Source: Rhynchopus sp. YZ270_cl-10
Taxonomy: Eukaryota > Euglenozoa > Diplonemea > Diplonemida > Diplonemidae
Assembly (NCBI GenBank): GCA_964035575.1
Contig: OZ037876.1
Coordinates: forward strand, 682,001-746,000
Length of the DNA: 64,000 nt
Reading direction: 5' to 3'
Numbering within the stretch: position 1 is the stretch's first letter; every line of letters begins with the position of its first letter. A program made the position numbers and the translations under genes. A model generated the notes under the pieces. The model saw only the letters and a list, made by a program, of their open reading frames with translations, made no database searches and was not told the origin of the DNA. This document shows, piece by piece, positions 51,984 through 61,462 of this stretch.

Positions 51984-54900
51984 CTATTCGGAAAGCGACG
52001 TTGTGTCCTCGCTGGACAGCACGACCTTCCGGCTGGGCTTTACTAATGGCGTTGAGAAGGTGGAGTCTGTACCTAGGTGGGGTTGTGCGATGGGTGTGGA
52101 GACGATGGAGGTCTGCGGGCTGGCGTGGGTTGTCGTCTCGGACCCTGTATCTGAGGGCATGCTGGTTGGGGAACGGATGGCAGGATGGTCAACCTTTCCT
52201 GTACTAAACACGGGTAGCGCGGATGCTGCACTGGAGACACTTTGCTCCTCCGTTGCGATGACCACTACAGGCTTTTGCATACTGCTTGCCGTCTCCAGGT
52301 CTATTGACTCTGTTTGACCTCCATCACCCGTCACATCCAAATGCCACACATCTTTCCCAGGCGAAGCTGGAGACGACATATGCGATTCAAACTCAAGCGT
52401 ATCGCTGCCAAACGCAAAGCTTGTTACTGGAATCTGTGTCACTATGTTGGAGGAAACCTGCCGTGAAGGACTCCCTGAGACACGCGAAAACGGGGACAAC
52501 GAGGAGTCAGACATGGTGGTATCATCGTGCTGCACACTGCTCGACATCGAGGTCACCGTCAGCACTGTCTCCCTGAAGACGGACACCTCCGCTGTAGCTG
52601 GGTGCAGGCTTGGCGGTGTCGACGACGACGTTGTACTGCTCCCTTCTATCCGTGACGGCTCCATCGCTGTTGTCCTCACACTGGTGTCATGCGTCGACCC
52701 GGACTCAGATGAGCTCGAATTATCCGAAGTAGTATCGCTGTCCTCTGTCTGCGTCAACGGCATCACCGAGCGCGACGAAGCCTGATCAACACTCTTCGCT
52801 GCAGCACTCTCCGAGAATTCTCGCGACGTAAGCGACATGGTCTCCTCCTCCTTCTCATTCTCCTCCTTCGCCACACACTGCGTCAACGTCGCGCTCTGTT
52901 CGAACAACGTCACCAGCTTTGGAGGCGACGTAGGCCTCGCCTTCGATGCCCGCCTCCTCTTCTGCGGCGACCGTGTCGCAGGGACTGCATCTTCCTCAAA
53001 GGAGAGCCGCCGTGAGGACATTTGGAGGGCTTCCTTTTCGTTTTCATCGAGACCTTGCTGCACCTCCCATCCTTCTGCCTCGGGGGAGAGGCAAGGTTCT
53101 CCTCCACGAAGCGCAGAGAAATTGCTTCGGAGGAGTGTCGCCCCTTCGACAGTTTGTGTCATGGTGGCAAGACTGCTGTCGGCGATGGAAGCTTCGGCAT
53201 CGGTGACACCATGCGCTATGTTGGCTCGGAGTGTGGGAAGCAAGACCTTGCAGGATGGGTTGCGGGTTGCAAACTTTGTGCCATAGATGTCGTGGGCTGC
53301 GGTACTGTCATGACTCTCATGGCGTTGCATGGGAACCTCAAAAAGGGGCGGCTGTGAGAAGAACGACGCAGCGTCGGACTGCGACAGTGCGTTGAGAAGG
53401 CTTGCTAGTCTGTCCTCGGGGGCAGGGGTGGTGTGATAGCAGTGGAACGCCAGGCGGCAGAGTGCGTCGAGGAATTCAGGAAAAGAAAGGAGCAGTGGTG
53501 CACCTGGACGGCGTTGCAGTTCAACACTCCGGATGTGTTCGATTTCTTCTTCTAAAGAGTGTGTATTGCGGATCAAAGCAGTGAATAAAGTCCCGCTCAC
53601 GGCCTGCGCCAAAAACCCTTCTGCAAGGTGTCTTCCGACCAACCCAGGAAGAAGGTGAAATCTCCTCAAAAACCCCAACCACCCAGCCATCCCCAGGAGC
53701 CTACCCCTTGCCTCACGCTCCCTCTTTGTCTCCCCCGCCACGCAGGTTACCTTATGTTTGTCGACAAAGTGTTTGAAGATGTGGAGTAGTGTATCCTCGT
53801 TTACTGCAAGCAATGTGAGCACCCTGGGTTCAATGAGGGAAGCATCGTGTACAGGGTCTTCTTTGATGCGGGTAGTGTTGGTGAAGGGGAGGATGTGGGA
53901 CCAGACGAGGTGCGCGGGTTGCATGGGGGGGTCCATTGCTGCAGCGAGGCGGTTTAGCGCACGGCAGAAGCCTTCGAAGGAAAGTCTCTTTGCAGTGCCC
54001 GCAGCGGCAAAGAAGACTACCCCCGCTGCCGCTGTCGATACGGTGCACCTATCCTGCCGTACAGTAAGCAACCTGCAATGCCCTAATAAACGCAACCACT
54101 GTGTACAGCTCATTCCCTTCTCGCTGTCGCTACCAAGGGAAAGCCAGCGTCGGAAAACGCCTGCAACTTCATGCTGCGCCATAGCGTGCCCTGGAGAAGG
54201 TGCTGTCTCTCTTTCCCTTGGTGGGAGTTTAGGTTTTCTTGCAATCGCCGCCGCTTTGAATTCGCTGGGTGACGGCCCCCCCTCCTCCGTTGTTCGAACC
54301 CTTGGCATCCTAGGAGATTCCCTCGGCACCAATGGAGAAGGTGACGTCCCTTCGTCAGAGTCCAATTCAAACGGATCGCCTTCTTCGTTTCCGTGTGGTC
54401 GGGTGTGTCGGTCGCGCTTTGCCTGCGCAGCTTTGATAGGGTCTTCAACATAGGAACGTTGCGCTTTATCAAAAGAAAGGATCTCATACGGAACGCTGTC
54501 CGGCGCCGCACCGAGAACCTCCAGCCGGGAGGTAGGGTTGGGCCAGTCTGGGGAGGGGTCCTTTTTAATCATCCGAAGCTTGCTGTTATTTGAATCTGCA
54601 AGGAATATCGTATCGTTAATGCCAAGACACATAATCTGCGTCGGAGATGAATACTGTGCACCACGGAGCGGGCAGTTACTTTTTGCCCCACGCCCTACCC
54701 GACCAGAGATGGTGGTGACCTGCCCTGCATGCACTGCACGAATTCTATCATTGTTCTTATCAGCAACAAGCAGTGCACCCGACGCTGTGAACGCCACTCC
54801 GCTGGGATGGTTGAACATCGCAGTCGAAGCCTTTCCGTCACGCACTCCAGCCTTCCCACACCCCGCCAAGGTAGACGTACGCCAACACCCTGGAGACTCT

Positions 54901-55520
54901 TCCGTTACCAACCTAATAGCATGGTTCCCCGCATCAGTCACCACCATAAAGCTGGAACTCCATATAACCGCATTCGGCGAATTCAACATACTCGCCGTTT
55001 GAAACCCATCTATATACCCTGGAAGCGGTCTGCCTGCTACAGTTATAACCGCTTGAGGTCCTTGCGCAGCTATTTTTAGCACCCGAATACAGTGGTTCCC
55101 TGTATCCGCTATGCTTACAAAGGTGCCGGAGGAGGAGACCGCAATGGAGGAAGGGTTTTTGAAGAGAACGTTGCTAATAACGTCGCCGTCACGCCATCCC
55201 GGGACGTTAGGACGGCCGATGAAAAGGGAAACAGATTTCCCTGATGCGGGCATCTCCCAAATGCAATGTGCCCCTGCATCGCACAACAACACTTTATCTC
55301 CCAACAGCGCCATCCCCTTCGGGCTTTTCACTGAAGGAGGCAACGACAGACGCACCGTACCACGCCCCCAAGGTTGCAGGCCATACACACCACACCCCAG
55401 GCGACTTAATAGTGTAAACCCATTCGGCAAAATGCACATCCCTTGAACCGGACCACTCCCAGGGACATCTGCATAGTCGGTTACCTTAAATGCGTTGCAA
55501 TGAACATAGCTTTCCGCCAT
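51984..55520 (-). CDS. NHL-type beta-propeller protein with p25-alpha-like helical regions
   Basis: Single exon, 1178 residues. Residues about 20-330 form NHL-type repeats, each with a ... L.VAD..NHRIR-like core: VLLCDAGAHCIWEM, VSIADTGNHCIRVL, MVVTDAGNHAIRLV, LLVADKNNDRIRAV, IFLADSNNSKLRMI. These give a propeller, usually a binding platform. About 448-530 (VAGVFRRWLSLGS to FCRALNRLAAA) and 573-697 (LLHIFKHFVDKH to FLDALCRLAFHC) have the helix spacing of p25-alpha or EF-hand-like domains, without calcium loops; this is a tentative call. The last 450 residues are Ser/Thr-rich and low complexity. No membrane segment or signal peptide seen. The combination is unfamiliar to me; a cytoskeletal scaffold role is only a guess. 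Confidence 0.75.
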   Translation of the reverse strand: MAESYVHCNAFKVTDYADVPGSGPVQGMCILPNGFTLLSRLGCGVYGLQPWGRGTVRLSLPPSVKSPKGMALLGDKVLLCDAGAHCIWEMPASGKSVSLFIGRPNVPGWRDGDVISNVLFKNPSSIAVSSSGTFVSIADTGNHCIRVLKIAAQGPQAVITVAGRPLPGYIDGFQTASMLNSPNAVIWSSSFMVVTDAGNHAIRLVTEESPGCWRTSTLAGCGKAGVRDGKASTAMFNHPSGVAFTASGALLVADKNNDRIRAVHAGQVTTISGRVGRGAKSNCPLRGAQYSSPTQIMCLGINDTIFLADSNNSKLRMIKKDPSPDWPNPTSRLEVLGAAPDSVPYEILSFDKAQRSYVEDPIKAAQAKRDRHTRPHGNEEGDPFELDSDEGTSPSPLVPRESPRMPRVRTTEEGGPSPSEFKAAAIARKPKLPPRERETAPSPGHAMAQHEVAGVFRRWLSLGSDSEKGMSCTQWLRLLGHCRLLTVRQDRCTVSTAAAGVVFFAAAGTAKRLSFEGFCRALNRLAAAMDPPMQPAHLVWSHILPFTNTTRIKEDPVHDASLIEPRVLTLLAVNEDTLLHIFKHFVDKHKVTCVAGETKREREARGRLLGMAGWLGFLRRFHLLPGLVGRHLAEGFLAQAVSGTLFTALIRNTHSLEEEIEHIRSVELQRRPGAPLLLSFPEFLDALCRLAFHCYHTTPAPEDRLASLLNALSQSDAASFFSQPPLFEVPMQRHESHDSTAAHDIYGTKFATRNPSCKVLLPTLRANIAHGVTDAEASIADSSLATMTQTVEGATLLRSNFSALRGGEPCLSPEAEGWEVQQGLDENEKEALQMSSRRLSFEEDAVPATRSPQKRRRASKARPTSPPKLVTLFEQSATLTQCVAKEENEKEEETMSLTSREFSESAAAKSVDQASSRSVMPLTQTEDSDTTSDNSSSSESGSTHDTSVRTTAMEPSRIEGSSTTSSSTPPSLHPATAEVSVFRETVLTVTSMSSSVQHDDTTMSDSSLSPFSRVSGSPSRQVSSNIVTQIPVTSFAFGSDTLEFESHMSSPASPGKDVWHLDVTGDGGQTESIDLETASSMQKPVVVIATEEQSVSSAASALPVFSTGKVDHPAIRSPTSMPSDTGSETTTHASPQTSIVSTPIAQPHLGTDSTFSTPLVKPSRKVVLSSEDTTSLSE

Positions 55521-55852
55521 TTCGAAGGGTAGCGACGTGAGTCAGAGAAGGGAAAATGGTAGAAACTGAGTCTCTTTTAAACCACAAAAGAGACCACCTT
55601 CAGAGCACAATTCTATTCATGATGCAGTGTAGGAGGGGTCTGAGGGAGTGCATAGTATGGTCAGAGAAGGGGGTCTGGTAAGAAGGTGTTGAAAAGAGGT
55701 GGGTCTTTTGTTTGCTAAAAAAAGTATTGAAAGAGACAGAAAAATAGGGAAAGATGCTAGGAGCAGGGTAAGCTAGGTTTGTAGGTTGTAGACAAATCGA
55801 AGAAACCAAACGAACGTTTATCGACAAAAAAAAAAAAACCGAACCTTTTTTG

Positions 55853-55886
55853 GCTTGAAATACACTCTCGTGACAGTGTACCTTAA
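55853..55886 (+). repeat. Repeat family C, compact copy with perfect stem
   Basis: GCTTGAAATACACTCTCGTG then ACAGTGTACC. Stem TACACT and AGTGTA around CTCGTGAC. Confidence 0.75.
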
Positions 55887-55976
55887 AAAGCATACCCCCA
55901 AAAAATAGGTTTATCGATATTATGCACCCGTGCGGTCCCCGAGCAATCCATATCGCAAGAGAGAAAAAAAAAATGT

Positions 55977-58900
55977 TCAACTCAGCTCAAAACCGGCTCC
56001 AGAGGTGATGGCATACAACAGCTTCGATTTCAACTCTTTTCTTGTCTTGTATGGTGGCAACTGTTGTAGGGTTTTGTGAAAAGTTGAAAAGTTGTTTCAT
56101 TCAAAAAGTTGAAAAGTTGAAAAGATGAACACTGTCTACGTAGTATATACTGACTGTACGGCCAAAAAGCACTTACTTTGAAGTATTAGAAATCCTCTGA
56201 CTATTTTGCGGACTCCTTTTGCATACCTTGAGCAGGTTGAAGCAGGTGGATGCAGAAGGCAGCCGGTCTATTGCTCCAAAGAAGTGTTGCTGGCAGTCGT
56301 CGGCAGACCTGATGCAGAACGGTGGGTGCAGATGCGCGAACCCCAAGAGCGGTGGCTTCGACGACGAGGTCACAAACGCAAGGAACGCACCCTTCTGCGC
56401 ATCGTCAAACTCTTCTAGCGTCTTCCACAGGTTCTTCATCACAGCACTTTGCTCTGAGTAGTTCCCCAAGTACTTTGTGTGTTCCTTCAAATCCATAATA
56501 TCGAACGAAGAAGACAACCCGGTTATCAGCTGCTGCAGTTCGTTCCGGTTGAATAAACACACCTGTGTCGTTTTTTATTTTTTTTGAAAATGGTTGGTGT
56601 GGTTATCGGGTCTTTGAGTGTAAGTTGAGGTTCGTTTGTTGCATACCCATCGTGGTGGAAGTACATCATGAAACCCTGACATAAATGCGGCAGCTTGCTC
56701 TTTGAACTGCAAATTCAATTTCACATGCGCTAAGGTGGATATGTAAAGAATCAGGTTGTCGTTCGTTACATCAATGTCGGATCTGTTGATTAAAAAGATT
56801 TGATAAACTCTCTCAGACAGTGGAAGAGAGCACTTTGAAAATATATGATACACTGTACACAGGGCTACAAAAAAAGTTCAACATACCCATGGGGGATCAG
56901 GTTCACTGCTACTGTCTTCCCCATCCTCTCCTCTTCGTATGAAAAGGTGAGACAGAGGTCTTCGACGTTGTCGATCTCTTTCAGGCCCATGAGGTTCTTG
57001 TGGAACATTGGGTCCAGCGCTTTGAGGTCTTCCACGAAGTTTGCACGCCCGAGCATGGTGTTGAGGAAGAACTCCGCGAAGGGGACGTTGAGCACGACAC
57101 CCTCATAGATGGCCTTCGCCACCACACGGCCGAGGAATTCGTAGAGGTCGCGCGCCTCCTTCCCGCTGTAGAGCCGTTTCGACTCTGCGTTGGGATAGAT
57201 CTTGTTGTCCTCTGTTGTCTTGAACAGCCCCAGGTCGGGGTTGAAACCCTTCGTCGCAAGCGCCTCGATGAACTCTTTAAACACACCCCCAGCGTCAATA
57301 CCCGCCTCCTCAAGCCCTTGCGCGTTTTTGAATTGAACGTGGAAACGTGCCTTCAATCTGCTGACCCCGCTGCTCCCCCGAGGTTCTGCGCCAGGCACAC
57401 CTGTTCCAATGAGCTTGGCCATCTGGTCCATGCCGTCTTCGAAGAGAAAGTCGCGTCGTATAGTAATACCGTATTTGACAAGAGACATGTTGTGCGCAGT
57501 GCGGTCCTTTTCAATAAGCTTGCGTAGGTACATTGCACGGTCCGCAAAGCTAATGAGAAATGGCATGTCATTAACAACAGCCTTAACGCGTGGGTCCACC
57601 TCGCTCTCAACACTCTCATTCGCAGGGTTGAATTTAAAGCCGAGAGACTTCCGAAACGCCTCGATTGTCCAGCACTCCTTCTCACAAAACTTTTTGCGTA
57701 CATTCCGGTCACTGAGCAGCAGCAACACCGAGCGGCTCTGCGTCTTCAACTTCGACACCATATCCTGTCTATGCGCAGGGGTGCTTGAGTCGAGGGTCTG
57801 CCACGTCAGGCGGAATGCAAGCTTGGATAAAAGCGTGACTATCGTTGTGACGGTGTCGATGCTGAAGGGCTGCTGCAGGTTGTAGAATTCGTGGTCGTCG
57901 CAGACCGGGAGGAAGTGCCCATAGCAGTGCACGAAGAGGAGCAGGATGTTGCAGAAGCAGTCGTGCATCTCATGCGTCATCCCACCCTCCGCCACACCGT
58001 TCCGTACCAGCTCGTTCATGATGGCGGTGTGTTCCTCTAAATACCTCCACAGGGCTGTCACCAGGAACGCCCGCGCCGCCAGCGCAGACAGTACAGTGCG
58101 AGACGACCACTTATGAATCAAAAGGATATACAAATTGCAGCCTTCCATCCAAGAAGGCGGCCGCCACGTCTTCATCATAGACTTAAGGGATGTCCCCGAG
58201 GGTGGTGCCCTGCTGTACCCTTTGGGTTGTACGCGTCCTGCATCGGGGGCAATCTGAGGTAGTTCCGGTTCGGTTCCTTTCGCAAATTTGCGGATTTTTG
58301 CAAAGAAGCCGAGCTTTTCTGCAGGCTTCTGTCTCACTGCTTTGGGAACTTCATGCAGCTGTGGACCGCTTGCTGCAAGGCGAAGAAGCTCTTCTCTTGA
58401 AGCATGCTCACTACCTCCCTTCGGTGTATGCAAAGTGTCCTCAGCCTCTGGAGAGAGCAGAGGCGCGAAGAGAACATTAATCGCCTCAGTGCACCATAGC
58501 ACAGAGAGCTGTGTGTCCAGCTGCGGCTCAGCGTCCAGGCTCTTCTTGATATTTGTGAACGACGGCAGCAGCTGTATCACATCAAAGACCCCCTGCAGCC
58601 ACGCAGTGGACCGCTTCGTCTTTGCATCCCCTTTCGCACCACGCCACCCCAGCAGCGACGCGGACCCCACCTCCACAAAGTTTCCAATCAAATATTTGTG
58701 TTCACCCCAGAACTCCTTTCCTTTCTTCTCTACCGCCTGTTTGATCACTGCGAGCACTGCGCCCCAGTGGTCGTCGTTGTCAAACCATGCTTGCAACGAT
58801 TTTTGAGGCAATTTGAGTGCAAGAAAAGGTGTGTTGAGGAGAGACTTTGTTTGGAGAAGACGCGTTTCATTGTCTTTGACGACTGTGTTGGTCAGGCGGA

Positions 58901-59768
58901 GAGTTGCGGTGACGAGAACGTCTTCAGTGGTGGGTGGGAGACAACGTTTGGGTGCACCATCTGCATCGTGTTGGATGGGGTTCACATGGCGGTCGAGGAA
59001 GCGTTGTTGCACTGCGAACAATGCGCTGTTAACTGCTAGGTGGCGTTGGAAGGCACCGCAAATCGATGTCGCCGCCTTAACCAAACCCGCAATCACCGTT
59101 TCCTCCTGCGCACTGTACTCACTCCGTGTTTTCCCTTTTATTCTAATATACGACCATTTCCGCACATCCACAATATCCAACAAAAACTTCATATAAATCC
59201 CATACTCCACTCTCGACACACTCTCCGCATTTACCACCAAATCCAAATCTGTTGCGACCAAAGAAAGCAACTGCTTGGTACACACCGCCCAGGTATCTCC
59301 TTTCGCAGGATCGCACGATAAAAAGCAATAATTATCCGACGGCGGAAAGCTTCTTGTTGCAGACGCAGAGACCAAACGACATAATGAAACAAGACGTCTC
59401 CGGTCTTCTAAAAGGCCAGAAGCCTTGGTGATCCCTGCGCTTTGTGGATAAAGCAGTTTTTTGTGATGGAAGAAAAGAAGCTGGCGGGTCAGATGAAATG
59501 TTACAGTAGCTGGAGGAAGTGCAGCTTCGGCGGGTGTGAGCTTTAGTTTCTGCAGCGAAGCGGGATCTGGGTACAAAGCAGTGAACGCAGAGTCCCACCC
59601 AGCGCGGATCTCCTCAAGGCATTTCCGTGCGGTGATGTGCTTGAAGAACCCCCGCCGAATACATCGCTGCGAGTCGTTCACCTTCTTCTTTTCTGCACGT
59701 TCTGCCCGTTCTCTCCTGCTCACCTCTACCGCAGACAACCCTTTCTTTTCTCCAAAATTATACGACAT
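55977..59768 (-). CDS. HECT-type E3 ubiquitin ligase with IQ motif
   Basis: Four exons by phase: 59768-56887, 56782-56647, 56562-56227 and 56060-55977, giving 1145 residues. Residues about 33-46 (SQRCIRRGFFKHI) form an IQ-like calmodulin-binding motif, as in the UBE3B/UBE3C group. A long helical middle follows. The HECT domain spans about 808-1145: ARFHVQFKNAQGLEEAGIDA, the GGVFKEF segment, FLGRVVAKAIYEG, then LPPRW, STCFNLLK with the catalytic Cys at about 1113, and in the last exon LPPYKTRKELKSKLLYAI. All landmarks are present, so an active ligase forming a Cys-ubiquitin thioester is expected. The final 84-nt exon is required for the C-lobe end and could be missed by gene finders. Confidence 0.95.
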
Positions 59769-59936
59769 ATCGTGTTGTGTACTGTCATGGATAGTTGAGG
59801 GGGGTTTTTTTGGGGGAAAAAAAAAACAGTTCTATTTTTCCTCCGCCTGCAGCGGGCTGCCTCCCTTCCCCTTCAAGTCCCACCTTCACCACATTCACAA
59901 TCACCACTACAGACATCACAACTTGAAAATAAAATA

Positions 59937-61070
59937 ATGCCTGGTGCAAAAAGAGCAAAGAGGAACAAGAGGATAGGAGTCACCGCCCCCAATCCTGAGG
60001 CTCGGATACATCATCGTATCCAGCCAAGGAGAGTGGGGGGGTCTGCGCTCGGCAGGTTTTTGGCATATTTTTTTGCCTGCCTGAGCGTGGCATACGAGCC
60101 TCGCGAATGTGTGACACAGGCCCTCCGCGCTCCCGCCACACCTGACGACGTCGAGGATCCTCCCGTTCCCCTCGCCCCTGACCTGCCTGAGGGTTCCAAC
60201 CCCTGGGCCACCTTCAAGAAGGAACTCCCCCCCGATACGCACACACACACCCGTCTCCTGCTCCGCGAATGCCCTACCTGTGGATCACACGTTGGTCCTG
60301 AGACTCACAACAGGGTTTTGGCCGTCCCATTGGACCCAAACCACAAGGCGAAGTTCCCCCACAAGGTGCGGAAAGTGAAGTGCGCCTGCGGTGGGGAGGC
60401 AACCGAGCGACTCGCCCTCACCTCTGCACCGGATCTACTCCTTCTCGAGATTCCACGCTTCAAACCCGGGAAGATCCAACAATGTGAAGCAGACATCCCT
60501 GAAAAGCTTTCCCTTTGCCACCTCCACAACGCAGAAACACTACCCTCCGTCGACGATATGGGGGGCCGATTCATAGCAAACGCACCCCCAGTCTCCGCCA
60601 CTTTGAACATGGAGAAGTACACACTAGTTGCAATGGTAAATCTCACAGGATCGACCCCCTCGAAGGCAAAGTACAGTGTGGACGTGGTCATGGGGGACGA
60701 CAACGAGTGGTTCTGGGCCCACGAGGATCATTTGCAGTCGAGATCTAAAGAGTTCTCGACTAGAAACAAGAAGGCATACGGGTTTATGTACGCAAGAAAG
60801 GATGATGCACAGCCACCAGCCCCACAGCACGTAGACCCGCTATCGTTGGCCGCAGTACGCTCTGTTCAGATTGCACATGACGCTCCACTGTCTGTTCCTC
60901 CCCTCCAGGCTCCTGTCGGTAAACCTCTGGCTACGAACTCGAAATCGGGAACAACCTACGTGTATGACAGTCTGGAAGACACTGCCAAGAGCATTGAACA
61001 AGTCTGCTCGTTAAAGATGAACCTAAGCCTCTCGTGTCTAGTCACTAAAAAATCGCACAAAAAAAAGTAG
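59937..61070 (+). CDS. USP-like protein without visible catalytic residues
   Basis: Single exon, 377 residues, the only confident plus-strand gene here. It resembles the C-terminal half of ubiquitin-specific proteases: a zinc ribbon CPTCG ... CACGG (about 117-160), LLLLEIPRFKPGK, then YTLVAMVNLTGSTPSKAKYS, EWFWAHEDHLQ and AYGFMYARK. The USP His box (GHY.AYV) reads AKYSVDV here and no Cys box (GNTCYMN) is seen, so it is probably inactive or truncated. The basic start MPGAKRAKRNKR is followed by a hydrophobic segment (GRFLAYFFACLSVAY). The last about 18 codons come from a family A hairpin repeat. A pseudo-protease that only binds ubiquitin is possible; so is a decayed gene. Confidence 0.5.
   Translation: MPGAKRAKRNKRIGVTAPNPEARIHHRIQPRRVGGSALGRFLAYFFACLSVAYEPRECVTQALRAPATPDDVEDPPVPLAPDLPEGSNPWATFKKELPPDTHTHTRLLLRECPTCGSHVGPETHNRVLAVPLDPNHKAKFPHKVRKVKCACGGEATERLALTSAPDLLLLEIPRFKPGKIQQCEADIPEKLSLCHLHNAETLPSVDDMGGRFIANAPPVSATLNMEKYTLVAMVNLTGSTPSKAKYSVDVVMGDDNEWFWAHEDHLQSRSKEFSTRNKKAYGFMYARKDDAQPPAPQHVDPLSLAAVRSVQIAHDAPLSVPPLQAPVGKPLATNSKSGTTYVYDSLEDTAKSIEQVCSLKMNLSLSCLVTKKSHKKK
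61011..61048 (+). repeat. Hairpin repeat family A copy, translated
   Basis: TTAAAGATGAACCTAAGC, loop CTCTCGT, GTCTAGTCACT. It lies inside the 3' end of the USP-like reading frame and encodes KMNLSLSCLVT. Confidence 0.75.
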
Positions 61071-61462
61071 TCCGGGTATTGTACTTCGCACTGCCAAAAA
61101 ACCTCAGAGAAGGGGAAGAGAGAAAGGTTGGTTAAATAAACCTATGCCTCATAGTGCGTAAGGGGGGAATGAAATGAAATGCATCTTTTTTTTGTCTGGA
61201 TTAGTATCCACAAGAGGTGGTTTTTTTGTTTTCGTTTTCGAAGAAGTCAAGGTGGTGGGGGGTGAGTGCACGATTGTTAAAGCGGGCCTCCCCCCCACCC
61301 AATTCGCTTATTGGTTTGTTTGTTTTATGCAAATCAACGCTCAGATCAATATCGTGGCAAAGCGATATGCACCTTTGAAATACAAAGCGGAACAACTGCC
61401 CACGCTTGTCGAGGCACCTTATTGTGTCACATACTTTCAATATTAAAAAAAAAAAAAAAAAA
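61071..61462. other. Spacer between convergent genes
   Basis: Separates the plus-strand USP-like stop from the minus-strand gene stop. It holds two partial repeats (family A at 61131, a family C fragment TTTGAAATACAAAGCGG at 61373). No gene. Confidence 0.5.
61131..61161 (+). repeat. Hairpin repeat family A, short-stem copy
   Basis: TTAAATAAACCTATG, loop CCT, CATAGTGCG. Stem CTATG/CATAG differs from other copies but pairs perfectly. Confidence 0.5.
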
